This document shows, piece after piece, positions 1 to 8,149 of a DNA stretch of 64,000 nt. Source of the stretch: Rhizobiaceae bacterium (GTDB lineage Bacteria; Pseudomonadota; Alphaproteobacteria; Rhizobiales; Rhizobiaceae); assembly GCA_019635795.1 (NCBI GenBank), contig JAHBYV010000005.1:159167-223166 (forward strand), written 5' to 3'. Made by a program: the position numbers and the translations under genes. Below the pieces are notes generated by a model. That model did not search any database. It saw only the letters and a program-made list of their open reading frames with translations, and was not told the origin of the DNA. The first letter of the stretch is position 1. Each line of letters opens with the position of its first letter.

Positions 1-1781
1 GGCGGCGTTAGTGGCAGCGTGTCGTCAAGCATCGTCGTGAGTACATCCACGAACGGCACTTCGGCAATAATTGCGCCAAAGGATTCGGGCGCCAGATTCG
101 CGATTGCGCCCATCAACATGCCGCCAGCCGAGCCACCTTGCGCAACAATTCGGTCGTGCGAAGTAAATTTCTCCGCAACCAGATGCTTCGCGACGGCAAT
201 GAAGTCGTGAAACGTGTTGGTTTTCTTCTCGCGCTTACCGTCCTCATACCAGCGATAGCCGCGATCCTTGCCCCCGCGAATATGTGCTATGGCATAGACG
301 AAGCCGCGATCGACCAGTGAAAGCGCATTTGTGTTGAACGAGGCCGGAATACTCATTCCATACGCCCCGTAGCCGTAGAGCAGGCATGGCGCGGAACCAT
401 CCAGTTTCATGCCGCGGCGGTGCAGGATTGACACCGGTACTTGCTCCCCATCAGGGGCGGTCGCCATGAGGCGGCGCGTCACATAATCGCGTGCGCGATG
501 ACCTGAAGGTACTTCCTGCGTCTTGCGCAATTTTCTTTTGTGCGTCCGCATATCATAGTCGAACACCTGGGTCGGTGTGGTCATCGATGAATAGGTGAAA
601 CGAAGGGTTTCGGTGTCATATTCATAAGACCCGCCGAGCCCGAGCGAATAAGCCTCTTCATCAAAAGCAATCGTGTGCTCCTCGCCGCTCTTGCGGTCGC
701 GGATAACGATTCTGGGCAGGCCGTCCTTGCGCTCCAGCCGAACGAGATAGTTGGCAAAACCGGTTATGGAAAGGATCAGTCTTCCCGGTTCATGGGCCAC
801 CAGTTCTGTCCAATTCTCCGGAATCGGGTTCTCAACCGGCGCTGTCATGATCTTGAAATCCTTGGCGCCATCGGCATTGGTGAGAATGAAGAAAATATCG
901 CCGCCTTCCTCAAGATCGTACTGCACGCCGGTCTTGCGGCGCGCGACAAGCTTGGGCTTTGATGCAGGCTTGCTCGCATCAATGAGGCGATATTCGGTCG
1001 TCTCGTGGTCGTTTACCGAGATCATGATCCAGTCATTACGCCGCGTCCCGCCGACGCCAGCGAAAAAACCCGGATTCTTCTCTTCATAAAAAAGCCGGTC
1101 TTCGGACTCAGCTGTGCCAAGAGCGTGATAAAAAATCCTGGAAGGGCGATGGTTGGCGTCAACGCGCGTATAGAAAAAGCCCTTGTTTCCAGCATCCCAA
1201 ACGCCGCCCCCGCCCGTATCACTTACGGTCTCGGCGCTGTCCTTGCCTGTGGCGAGGTCGCGAACCCGAAGCGTAAAGAATTCCGAACCCTTGTCATCAA
1301 ATGCCCAAAGCAGGCTTTTGTGGTCGCTCGAATGATCGACGCCACCAATGCGGAAATAGGGCTTTCCCTTCGCCTCCTTGTCGCCGTCAAGAATGATCTC
1401 TTCCTTGCCGCCCTTACGGGGTTTACGGAAATAGCGCGGCTGCTGGCCGCCCGTCACAAACGAGGTTCCATAGGCAAAAGGGCCGTCTTCCATAGGAACA
1501 GAAGAATCATCTTCTTTGATCCGGCCTTTCATCTCGGCAAAAAGCGCCTTTTGCAGCGGCTTCGAATCGCGCATCAGCTTGTTCTGATAGGCGTTCTCGG
1601 CCTCAAGATGAGCGCGAATTTCGGGATCAAGAACTGAAGGATCGCGGAAGACTTCCTGCCAATTATCCGCGCGCATCCACGCAAACTCATCAACGCGCGT
1701 TATTCCGTGATGCGTGTCCTCCACATGCCGTTCCAGGGCAAGCGGCGCCTTGGCTTTTGAAAAGATTGATCTTTTGGCCAT
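1..1781 (-). CDS. ptrB: Oligopeptidase B (S9A serine peptidase), C-terminus beyond the window
   Basis: Cytosolic prolyl-oligopeptidase-family enzyme that cleaves short peptides after Arg/Lys. The ATG at 1779-1781 starts MAKRSIFSKAKAPLALERH and is followed by the family pattern DTHHGITRVDEFAWMR. The nucleophile motif GGSAGG is present, with Ser about residue 551 (codon 129-131), preceded by an AHIRGG-type stretch. The catalytic Asp and His should lie past position 1, so the gene is cut by the window edge and not broken. The N-terminal beta-propeller is intact. It is read away from the mucR leader region. Family assignment is firm; substrate preference is from the family. Confidence 0.93.
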   Translation of the reverse strand, partial: MAKRSIFSKAKAPLALERHVEDTHHGITRVDEFAWMRADNWQEVFRDPSVLDPEIRAHLEAENAYQNKLMRDSKPLQKALFAEMKGRIKEDDSSVPMEDGPFAYGTSFVTGGQQPRYFRKPRKGGKEEIILDGDKEAKGKPYFRIGGVDHSSDHKSLLWAFDDKGSEFFTLRVRDLATGKDSAETVSDTGGGGVWDAGNKGFFYTRVDANHRPSRIFYHALGTAESEDRLFYEEKNPGFFAGVGGTRRNDWIMISVNDHETTEYRLIDASKPASKPKLVARRKTGVQYDLEEGGDIFFILTNADGAKDFKIMTAPVENPIPENWTELVAHEPGRLILSITGFANYLVRLERKDGLPRIVIRDRKSGEEHTIAFDEEAYSLGLGGSYEYDTETLRFTYSSMTTPTQVFDYDMRTHKRKLRKTQEVPSGHRARDYVTRRLMATAPDGEQVPVSILHRRGMKLDGSAPCLLYGYGAYGMSIPASFNTNALSLVDRGFVYAIAHIRGGKDRGYRWYEDGKREKKTNTFHDFIAVAKHLVAEKFTSHDRIVAQGGSAGGMLMGAIANLAPESFGAIIAEVPFVDVLTTMLDDTLPLTP

Positions 1782-2160
1782 AATTTCTCGCAGATAAACG
1801 CGTTGACGGAAGCATCGTCACCAGAAGCGGCGCGATAGCAGGTAAACTCTATATAAGGCTTACCTCGAATGTCCGGCCAGCAAAATTGCAACTTCAAGAT
1901 TGTCGTCGCAATTCATTCAAGAACGGTACTTGCAATACTGGGCGTGCCAACGGATCGACCTCAATCACGGAAATTGGATCTAAAGAAAGTATATCAATCA
2001 TCGGTAAAGCAGAATGTATGGGTTTAGCTATTTAATTCGTGCTGAGTTAAGCTGTTCGGGCACATTCTCATGGATATTCTTATGACTTATCCGGTTCTGC
2101 TCTGCAGGTGTGCCACAATAGCCAGAAACGCTGGCTTCTTAACGATGTAGGGAGTACAAT

Positions 2161-2211
2161 ATGTCTATCCAGGGTTGTTTTCAAATCTTCAGGAAGTCCA
2201 GCTTCCGTTAG
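2161..2211 (+). CDS. Possible 16-residue small ORF in the mucR leader region
   Basis: ATG-to-TAG reading frame encoding MSIQGCFQIFRKSSFR. It is preceded by an AGGGAG Shine-Dalgarno sequence about 6 nt upstream and by a small hairpin at 2121-2135. The peptide matches nothing I recognise. The strong ribosome-binding site is the only support; it could be chance in an AT-rich stretch, or part of a small RNA transcript. Confidence 0.25.
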   Translation: MSIQGCFQIFRKSSFR

Positions 2212-2379
2212 GTAAGATAGCTATTCCGATTATTATATTAGTTTACTGTAGATGAACGCCAAAATATCCAGCAATGATATATGAATTAACCATATTAAAA
2301 GAGAAGCCTTCGGCTTTTCTCCAAGTAGATCGTTGATCAACCAGAATATTTAGCGTAACGGATAATAACGAGGGCGACA

Positions 2380-2460
2380 ATGCGATTCGATGGCGCTTCG
2401 GACAAGGCCTGTCGGAAGTTATTGTTGGGTAGTTTGCTAGCGAAACTCAAAGAAGATTAA
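2380..2460 (+). CDS. Candidate 26-residue leader ORF directly upstream of mucR
   Basis: ATG-to-TAA frame beginning MRFDGASDKACRKLL and ending LLAKLKED. A GAGGG Shine-Dalgarno lies about 6 nt before the ATG, and the stop is only 16 nt before the mucR ATG, so it should share the mucR transcript. The peptide is basic and could form an amphipathic helix. I do not recognise a family. It may be a regulatory upstream ORF coupled to mucR translation, or a chance frame. Confidence 0.4.
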   Translation: MRFDGASDKACRKLLLGSLLAKLKED

Positions 2461-2476
2461 CCAGGAAATCTGAACC

Positions 2477-2908
2477 ATGGAACATTCAGACTCTTCGTCT
2501 CGTGGCGGCGAGATGTTGATTGAACTGACTGCCGACGTTGTATCGGCTTATGTTAGCAATAATTCCGTGCCTGCATCGGAGTTGCCAGGCCTCATTGCGG
2601 AAATCCATGCCGCGCTCGGTCGGATTGGGACAACTCCCGAACCACAGGCTCCGGCGGACAAGCAGAAGCCGGCAGTAAATCCAAAGCGTTCAGTACATGA
2701 CGACCATATCGTCTGTCTTGAGGACGGAAAGAAGTTCAAGTCACTCAAGCGCCATATCATGACGCACTACAATCTCACGCCTGAGCAGTACCGCGAAAAG
2801 TGGGGCCTTGATGCGAACTATCCCATGGTGGCGCCAAACTATGCTGCAGAAAGATCCCAGCTTGCAAAGAAGATGGGACTTGGCCGCAAGCGGAAGGCCC
2901 GCAAGTAA
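2477..2908 (+). CDS. mucR: MucR/Ros-family zinc-finger transcriptional regulator
   Basis: A 143-residue DNA-binding protein of the Ros/MucR family, global regulators of surface polysaccharide, motility and virulence genes in Rhizobiales. The N-terminal part (about 12-50) carries the conserved [16 protein letters not shown] oligomerisation region. The zinc site is C80-x2-D83-x9-H93-x3-H97, then [16 protein letters not shown] and the basic tail GRKRKARK. The second ligand is Asp, not Cys, a known variation in this family. The start is supported by AGGAAA about 10 nt upstream and by family length. It is followed by a strong terminator and faces a convergent gene. Confidence 0.95.
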   Translation: MEHSDSSSRGGEMLIELTADVVSAYVSNNSVPASELPGLIAEIHAALGRIGTTPEPQAPADKQKPAVNPKRSVHDDHIVCLEDGKKFKSLKRHIMTHYNLTPEQYREKWGLDANYPMVAPNYAAERSQLAKKMGLGRKRKARK

Positions 2909-2928
2909 TCTTGCAATCAGCTTTGATT

Positions 2929-2965
2929 AAAGGGCATCGCCGACGGCGGTGCCCTTTATTTTTTG
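2929..2965 (+). terminator. Intrinsic terminator of mucR (probably bidirectional)
   Basis: AAAGGGCA pairs with TGCCCTTT around an inner CGCC-GAC-GGCG stem, followed by ATTTTTT. It starts about 20 nt after the mucR stop and contains the stop codon of the convergent gene at 2956, so it probably serves both strands. Confidence 0.85.
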
Positions 2966-3228
2966 CGCAAGCGGTCGCGAGCCTGCTTTAGCGCTATGTG
3001 ACGGTTGAGGTCATAACTCCAATGCCGCTGCAGCCCCTTGATCCGTTCTGCTTTCAGTGCGCGGTCGATCCGTTGGCCAATTGCCTTCCGGCTTATTGTT
3101 CCCTCCGATAGCACCTTATCCAGATCGACTCCGCACAGTAGTTGTAGTGCAGCACGCTGCGCTGCTTCGGATTGTGCGGCGTTGGCGCGCGCCCGGAAAT
3201 TTTTAGCCTCTCTTGCGAGTTCGTTCAT
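2956..3228 (-). CDS. Conserved small basic cytoplasmic protein, unknown function
   Basis: 90 residues starting MNELAREAKNFRARANAAQ and ending with a basic tail (QARDRLRKK). The start was placed at 3228 because GGAGAAA lies 6 nt upstream; a longer upstream frame has no such support. No signal peptide or membrane segment. The pattern LLCGVDLDKV...HWSYDLNRHIALKQ recurs, from memory, in Rhizobiales proteins annotated only as cytoplasmic or hypothetical. It is divergent from gafY with about 200 bp between them, so a regulatory link is possible but unproven. Its 3' end lies in the mucR terminator. Confidence 0.75.
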   Translation of the reverse strand: MNELAREAKNFRARANAAQSEAAQRAALQLLCGVDLDKVLSEGTISRKAIGQRIDRALKAERIKGLQRHWSYDLNRHIALKQARDRLRKK

Positions 3229-3392
3229 TTGCTTTCTCCATTTGAGATTGCAGATTGAGCGAGTCAACAAAGGTGTGGAAAACCGTGGTGCAAATGCGCG
3301 CTTGAGCGTCAAAAAAAGACAATATAAACAAATTAATAGGTTGGTTTTCAACAGGCGGGAACGCTCATTCTCTCCACCTGCGCTCAAACCCG

Positions 3393-3416
3393 AATATAAG
3401 AAGGAATTCCTATATT
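3393..3416. promoter_or_regulatory. Operator-like palindrome overlapping the gafY translation start region
   Basis: A perfect 10-bp palindrome AGGAATTCCT (3402-3411) flanked by AATATA (3393-3398) and TATATT (3411-3416), ending just before the GAGGG ribosome-binding site of the gene starting at 3429. The position suits a repressor or an autoregulatory site. The binding protein is unknown. Confidence 0.4.
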
Positions 3417-3428
3417 GAGGGTCGTTGC

Positions 3429-3851
3429 ATGAAGAGCTTTGCTATCAAGGAAAAGTGGTTTCAGCCAAAGGACAGTTTTGAATGGGAGGCATTCCTCAAC
3501 AATATTGGAGAGACGCGGCTGAGCCGTTCGCAGGAACGCGCGATTGAACTGTGCGGCAACATCATCGAAATCATTTCGGCGCTGTTTAACGTTCCAAGCC
3601 GGGAATTGCGCTCACCTCACCGCAGCAGCCAATCCATAACCCAGGTGCGGCAGATCGCGATGTATGTCGCACATGTGGTCATGCGGCTTTCCATGAAAGA
3701 AGTCGGGATCGGATTTGACCGCGATCGCACCACGGTTCTCTATGCCTGCCAGCAAGTTGAAGACCTTCGCGACGATCTGGAGTTCGATCAAATGGTGGCG
3801 CGTGCAGAGCGCGTGACGGCGGCCGCGTTCTACTCCAAGGTGGAAGGCTGA
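3429..3851 (+). CDS. gafY: GafY-like GTA activator: solitary DnaA-domain-IV-type HTH protein
   Basis: 140 residues. Residues about 50-112 match DnaA domain IV: FNVPSRELRSPHR, RQIAMYVAHVVM, then GFDRDRTTVLYACQQVEDL, which corresponds to the DnaA signature around RDHTTVLHA. There is no AAA+ ATPase domain, so it cannot be an initiator. This architecture, followed 3 nt later by a DUF6456 gene, is that of Caulobacter GafY and of the N-terminal half of Rhodobacter GafA, which activate GTA promoters. The GTA cluster about 9 kb downstream supports the call. The start has GAGGG about 8 nt upstream. The generic alternative name is DnaA-like HTH protein. Confidence 0.78.
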   Translation: MKSFAIKEKWFQPKDSFEWEAFLNNIGETRLSRSQERAIELCGNIIEIISALFNVPSRELRSPHRSSQSITQVRQIAMYVAHVVMRLSMKEVGIGFDRDRTTVLYACQQVEDLRDDLEFDQMVARAERVTAAAFYSKVEG

Positions 3852-3854
3852 CCG

Positions 3855-4634
3855 ATGCGCGACGAACTACGGCTTTTAAAATTCCTGATGTGCGGTCCTG
3901 CAAGTTTCGGAGATTTGTCGGGACAGGAAAAGGTTCTGATCATGCGCGATGGGGGAAAGCAGATCGGGGTGAACCGGGTGGTGATTGGCTTGCTCGAGCG
4001 GCGCGGATTGCTGGCGTTCGATGGCGCTATGCTGATGCTTACCGAAACCGGGCTAGCAGCAGCAAAGCGGGCAAATGCTGTGCGCTCGGAACAGTATAAG
4101 GCGCAACACCTTGATATTGAAATGCAATGTGTTGTGGGCGCGGAGACGATCCATGCCGTGAACCTGAACGAATCACCCCTCGCGCAAATTGCGCGCAGGA
4201 AGGACAAGCAGGGAAATCCCTTCCTCGCCGGTGATGAATTTCGTGCGGGCGAAAGATTGCGGGCAGATTATACGCGGGGCCAGATCATGCCTCGCCTCGG
4301 TGCGAATTGGGAAGCTGCGGTTTCGCCGAGAGGTGGCGGCGCCTCGGGCGGCGTGGCCGAACTTACGGAAGCTGCGCTGTCCGCGAGAATACGGGTCGAA
4401 AAGGCGCTGGCAGCCGTGGGACCGGAGCTTTCCGGCGTGCTTGTTGATGTGTGCTGTTTCCTCAAGGGACTTGAAACCGTCGAAGCCGAGCGGTGCTGGC
4501 CCGCCAGATCTGCGAAACTGATGCTAAAGGCGGGGCTGGCTACTCTGGCGCGACATTATGAGCCTGCACAGACCCGCAGACATGAGCGCATGCTGCATTG
4601 GGGAGCGCATGACTACAGGCCCTCAATTGCCTAG
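3855..4634 (+). CDS. gafZ: GafZ-like DUF6456 protein, probable transcription anti-terminator of the GTA cluster
   Basis: 259 residues. Residues 1-75 look like a winged-helix region (GVNRVVIGLLERRGLL, MLTETGLAAAKRA). Residues about 100-240 are the DUF6456 domain with ESPLAQIARRKDKQGNPFL, GERLRADYTRGQ and a late CCFLKGLE...ARSAKLMLKAGL helix pair. In Rhodobacter this domain is the C-terminal half of GafA, which contacts RNA polymerase. In Caulobacter the separate protein GafZ acts with Nus factors to read through terminators in the GTA cluster. It is co-transcribed with the gafY-like gene (3-nt gap) and its 3' end overlaps sufE by 12 nt on the other strand. Domain call firm; function inferred. 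Confidence 0.75.
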   Translation: MRDELRLLKFLMCGPASFGDLSGQEKVLIMRDGGKQIGVNRVVIGLLERRGLLAFDGAMLMLTETGLAAAKRANAVRSEQYKAQHLDIEMQCVVGAETIHAVNLNESPLAQIARRKDKQGNPFLAGDEFRAGERLRADYTRGQIMPRLGANWEAAVSPRGGGASGGVAELTEAALSARIRVEKALAAVGPELSGVLVDVCCFLKGLETVEAERCWPARSAKLMLKAGLATLARHYEPAQTRRHERMLHWGAHDYRPSIA

Positions 4635-5045
4635 TGCAACCTCTGCGTCACGCTTGATGCGCTGCACCATAGATCGCAAACCGTTCGAACGCTGTGGGGT
4701 CAGATGCTCGTCCAGCCCCAGCCCACGCAAGACAGCTTCAGCGTCAATTGCAGTGATTTCACTGGCGCGCCTGCCGGAAAAAAGCGCCAGCAAAATAGCA
4801 ACCAGACCACGCACGATGTGGGCGTCGGATGTACCCGTATAGGTGATGACGGGGTCTGAACCGCTGGCGACCTCGGTCAATAACCAGACCTGACTGACGC
4901 AGCCGGGAACCTTGTTCTGGGCCGTTTGCGCGCTGGCCGGAAATTCTGGCAGGGATTCACCAAGTTCAATCACATAGCGGTAGCGATCTTCCCAGTCATC
5001 GAGAAAGGCAAAGTCGTCCTGAATGCTTTCAATCGTAGTCGTCAT
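4623..5045 (-). CDS. sufE: SufE-family sulfur acceptor protein
   Basis: 140 residues, cytosolic. SufE takes persulfide sulfur from the cysteine desulfurase SufS and passes it on for Fe-S cluster assembly. The acceptor cysteine is C49 in KVPGCVSQVW, followed by a typical SDAHIVRGLVAILLALFSGR helix and a C-terminal LTPQRSNGLRSMVQRIK. The start at 5045 (MTTTIESIQDDFAFLDDW) fits the family N-terminus; the 12 extra upstream codons do not. The DUF5330 gene ends 32 nt upstream on the same strand, so the two may be co-transcribed. No suf operon is nearby. Confidence 0.92.
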   Translation of the reverse strand: MTTTIESIQDDFAFLDDWEDRYRYVIELGESLPEFPASAQTAQNKVPGCVSQVWLLTEVASGSDPVITYTGTSDAHIVRGLVAILLALFSGRRASEITAIDAEAVLRGLGLDEHLTPQRSNGLRSMVQRIKRDAEVALGN

Positions 5046-5077
5046 GGTTCCGCATATAGGTCGAGACACGCGCGGCG

Positions 5078-5374
5078 TCACGGCCTAATTTCGGCGGGTC
5101 GTGCGGTCGGCACGGGGATAACTGGCGTATCTGGCCGCTTCGGCTCAACAACCTCGCCATTTTTGCTGACGGCATTCAAAACGCGAAGTCCGGTCTCGCA
5201 GAGTTTCGGGTTGTTTGCGCATGTAGTTGCCAGATCGCGCGCGCCCTTGGCTGCTTCCTGAACAGTCTGGAGGTGGTCAAGTTCTTCGCGCGCGGTATCC
5301 GTCCACTTCAGGCCGAGCGGCAAAAAGTAGACGACCAGTGCGAACCAGAACAGAAATCGAAGCAGAAAAAACAT
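5078..5374 (-). CDS. DUF5330 family small membrane-anchored protein
   Basis: 98 residues with one N-terminal hydrophobic segment (MFFLLRFLFWFALVVYFLPL), then a charged helical part, a CANNPKLC cysteine pair and a Pro-rich tail. Probably anchored in the inner membrane with the rest in the periplasm. The ATG at 5372-5374 follows GGAGACC, which decides against the longer frame. The family is common in Rhizobiales; its function is not known to me. It lies just upstream of sufE on the same strand. Confidence 0.8.
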   Translation of the reverse strand: MFFLLRFLFWFALVVYFLPLGLKWTDTAREELDHLQTVQEAAKGARDLATTCANNPKLCETGLRVLNAVSKNGEVVEPKRPDTPVIPVPTARPAEIRP

Positions 5375-5583
5375 CTGCGGTCTCCATTGGTCCGTATTTT
5401 GCGCGGGTTTTATTAAAAGAATCACCACCTCGAAGAGAGGTATTTGAACACCGGTCGTTTACCATAATCGACAAAGTGGCCGGTGGCGCATTCTGATCGC
5501 GCGAATGCAGGCCGCCGAGGCCCAAAAATCAATGTGGCTTTATCCTTTCCTTAAACCGGGAATGCGAGTGTCGCTGCAAACAA

Positions 5584-7377
5584 ATGATCCGGGAAGTCGG
5601 ACAAGGTTTCGTTGCGTTGAGTAAGGCTGCAGAAAAAATCAGGACAATGCGGGCGTCCGTCGAAGAAGGTTGCCGTCGGCTAGTAGATACAGCCGGGTTG
5701 AGCGCCGATGCCGCGCGCGTACGGCTGCGCCTGACGGGTACGCTCATTGCTGCTCCGCTCATCGCGGTGAGTGCAACGTCCGTAGTGATGGCACAAGCCT
5801 TTGGTCCGGGCGTTCTGGCCGTCGCAGGATTTGCAGTCTTTGGTTTATGCTGGCTGGGCGGACTTTTCGTTGCCGCATATGGGCATGAAAAGGCAATCAG
5901 CGCCTGTGCGCTGGCGTTTGGCGCTTTGCTCGTGGCTGGCCTGATTGCCCTCGGCGGCGGCGTTGCTTCGCCACTTGTATTGCTTGGTTCTGCGCTGATC
6001 TTCGAACCGTGGTGGGTATGGCGCTCGCGAAAGGCCCTGATGAACGGAACAATCGCGGCGTTCGCGTCGGTCGCACTGTCATATGTCTTGCCATTCGAAT
6101 CGGGCGTTGGCGCATCCGTCGCCTTTTGGCTACCTGTATTGCTTTATGGCGGGCTGGTTGCAGCGCGTATCGAAGGCCGCGCGAGCACAGATCAGGCACC
6201 CTCGGCACTGGATGAAATTGCCTCGCACCTTGATGCAGTTGTCCTTCGACTGAACAGCAACGGTGAAGTTGCCGATGCAACGGGGCGCACCAGCGATCTG
6301 ATGCGCCTGCCACCGGAAATTCTGTTGCAGCAGGGTTTGTTTGATCGTGTCCATGTGGCAGATCGGGTCGCCTATATGTGCGCGCTGTCAGATCTGCGTA
6401 ACGGTGCACGCAATCGCAGGCTGAATCTGCGCCTTCGTCTGCCGGACGATTCTGCGCCGGCCGGAACCTACGAATGGTTCAGCGTTGAAATCATGGATGT
6501 ACAATCGGACGCGAAGGGCCTGTTCGCCATTTTGCGGCCTTCACATGAATTGGAGGCCCTTCATGCCCGGCTTGCAGAGAGCGAACAGCGCGCAGAGCAG
6601 GCAGAGCTTTCAAAGTCCAGCTTCCTCGCTTCGGTAAGTCACGAGCTTCGCACGCCGCTCAATGCAATCATCGGCTTTTCCGATATGCTCACCCACGAGC
6701 TTTATGGACGGTTTGCGGACCCGCGCCAGAAAGAGCATGTGGGGCTTATCAACGAGGCTGGGCATCATTTGCTCAGCGTTGTGAATGCGATACTTGATGT
6801 GTCGAAAATCGAGCTTGGTGCTTATGCGCTCAATCGCGAAGAATTCCCGCTGGAAGGTGCGATCAAAACATCTCTGGCGATGGTTGCCGTTGAAGCGGCG
6901 CGCAAGAACATAAGCATCGATTCCCGATTGGAAGAGCAGGTTGCGATTCAGGCCGACAGGCGGGCGGTCTGCCAAATGTTGATCAATCTGCTTTCGAACG
7001 CAGTGAAATTCACGCCGGAAGGCGGATCGGTTACAATTGGTGCCGAACGCGAGGCGTCGCACATCCGGCTTTGGGTGCGCGATACAGGCATAGGCATTGC
7101 CGCTGAGGACGTCTCTCGCCTTGGCCAGCCATTTGTGCAGGTGGGCGGTGACTATTCCCGCAAGGCGGAAGGCACTGGACTGGGGCTTGCGCTGGTAAAG
7201 GGGCTTGCGCAGCTTCACGGCGGGTCGATAGAAATCAATAGCCGGGTAGGGGATGGCACGACAGTGACCGTACTTCTGCCCAACGATGTTCTGGAAAGCG
7301 CAACGCCGACACCCTCGGCAGAAGTGCAGGTGTTGAAAAGCAGGTTGGACCATGGCGCGTTCCGCAAAACGGCGTAA
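5584..7377 (+). CDS. divJ: Membrane sensor histidine kinase of the DivJ type
   Basis: 597 residues. Five or six hydrophobic segments occupy residues about 50-195, then a degenerate PAS-like region (about 205-320), a short coiled coil, the dimerisation/phosphoacceptor motif SHELRTPLNAIIGFSDML with H353, and a full ATPase domain (N-box INLLSNAVKF, DTGIGI, GTGLGLALVKGLAQLHGG). The length equals, as I recall, that of Caulobacter DivJ, the kinase of DivK in the CtrA cell-cycle pathway. The H-box sequence is shared with the PleC-type kinase at 51448. The name rests on topology, length and remembered rhizobial gene order. The N-terminal start is uncertain because its ribosome-binding site is weak. 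Confidence 0.8.
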   Translation: MIREVGQGFVALSKAAEKIRTMRASVEEGCRRLVDTAGLSADAARVRLRLTGTLIAAPLIAVSATSVVMAQAFGPGVLAVAGFAVFGLCWLGGLFVAAYGHEKAISACALAFGALLVAGLIALGGGVASPLVLLGSALIFEPWWVWRSRKALMNGTIAAFASVALSYVLPFESGVGASVAFWLPVLLYGGLVAARIEGRASTDQAPSALDEIASHLDAVVLRLNSNGEVADATGRTSDLMRLPPEILLQQGLFDRVHVADRVAYMCALSDLRNGARNRRLNLRLRLPDDSAPAGTYEWFSVEIMDVQSDAKGLFAILRPSHELEALHARLAESEQRAEQAELSKSSFLASVSHELRTPLNAIIGFSDMLTHELYGRFADPRQKEHVGLINEAGHHLLSVVNAILDVSKIELGAYALNREEFPLEGAIKTSLAMVAVEAARKNISIDSRLEEQVAIQADRRAVCQMLINLLSNAVKFTPEGGSVTIGAEREASHIRLWVRDTGIGIAAEDVSRLGQPFVQVGGDYSRKAEGTGLGLALVKGLAQLHGGSIEINSRVGDGTTVTVLLPNDVLESATPTPSAEVQVLKSRLDHGAFRKTA

Positions 7378-8122
7378 GAAGCAGGTCGATCGAGACGGCG
7401 TGATTGTGCAGGGCGCACAGGCGCTCGGCAGTTTCGTGTCGCAAAATCCAGCCCTTGTCGGCGGAACGACCGCGTTCCTAATAGCTCTGTCCTTTGTCTC
7501 GGCTAACGCCCTTTGGTATCAGCCGCACGCGCATACCGCGCCGCTTTTTTCGACGCGCAGCTTCGACAGTTTCGCAATGACACGGCGTCAGCAGCCCGCG
7601 CAACCGGAGACCACGATCGTTCTGGAGCGCTCAGAGGTGCAATCGCCAGAAACTCGCACGCCCGAAGTTGCGCGCCCAGCGCCGATGATTGATGAGCAGT
7701 TGCAGAGCGTGCAGTCTGCTCTGAAGCAACTTGGCTACTATTCCGGTGAGGTTGACGGGCTGGTCGGGCCGAATACCTCCGCCGCAATTTCCGCTTATCA
7801 GCAACGCACGGGCATGGCCGTTACAGGCAAGGTTGACGCAAGATTGCTCAAGGATCTCGGCATCGACGGGATCACCGGCTCGATTGAACCCGTGCCGGTT
7901 CCTGTTCGCCAGGTGGCGTCGCCGGAGCCGGAGAGCCTTCTGGTGAAAATCCAGACCGGACTGAAAGCGTTCGGCAATAGCGGCATTGAGGTCGATGGCC
8001 GCATGGGTGCGAAAACGCGCGCCGGGATCAAGGAGTTTCAGGCGCTGTTTGGCCTGCCCCAAACGGGCGAGCCGGATGAGGCTGTATACCGCAAGATGAA
8101 GTCTGAGGGGTTGATCGACTAA
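7352..8122 (+). CDS. Membrane-anchored protein with two peptidoglycan-binding domains
   Basis: 256 residues. A basic N-terminus (MARSAKRRKKQ), one transmembrane segment at about 38-55, a Pro-rich linker, then two PG_binding_1 domains: about 110-168 (LKQLGYYSGEVDGLVGPNTSAAI...) and about 190-254 (IEVDGRMGAKTRAGIKEFQ). Likely an inner-membrane protein whose periplasmic part binds murein. It overlaps the kinase gene by 26 nt, so the two are almost certainly co-transcribed and perhaps functionally linked at the cell envelope. No catalytic domain is present. Confidence 0.87.
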   Translation: MARSAKRRKKQVDRDGVIVQGAQALGSFVSQNPALVGGTTAFLIALSFVSANALWYQPHAHTAPLFSTRSFDSFAMTRRQQPAQPETTIVLERSEVQSPETRTPEVARPAPMIDEQLQSVQSALKQLGYYSGEVDGLVGPNTSAAISAYQQRTGMAVTGKVDARLLKDLGIDGITGSIEPVPVPVRQVASPEPESLLVKIQTGLKAFGNSGIEVDGRMGAKTRAGIKEFQALFGLPQTGEPDEAVYRKMKSEGLID

Positions 8123-8149
8123 TTCGTCGAATCTCCATATTAGCGCGGC

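Larger units (their letters stand above)
1782..2476. other. AT-rich intergenic region upstream of mucR
   Basis: About 700 bases without a normal-sized gene, visibly richer in A+T than its surroundings, between the divergent oligopeptidase and mucR genes. It holds two very short ORFs with good ribosome-binding sites (2161-2211 and 2380-2460), a small hairpin GCCAG-N5-CTGGC at 2121-2135 and a second hairpin at about 2297-2322 (AAGCC-TTC-GGCTT core followed by TTCT). MucR proteins bind AT-rich DNA and often control their own gene, so this is a plausible autoregulatory region. That role is inference. Confidence 0.5.

Noticed and set aside
3429-3851. Replication initiator DnaA
   Set aside because: Only the DNA-binding domain is present; there is no AAA+ ATPase domain.
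6610-7353. 247-residue ORF on the - strand inside the DivJ-type kinase gene
   Set aside because: Antisense shadow of a well-conserved kinase domain, with no recognisable protein features.
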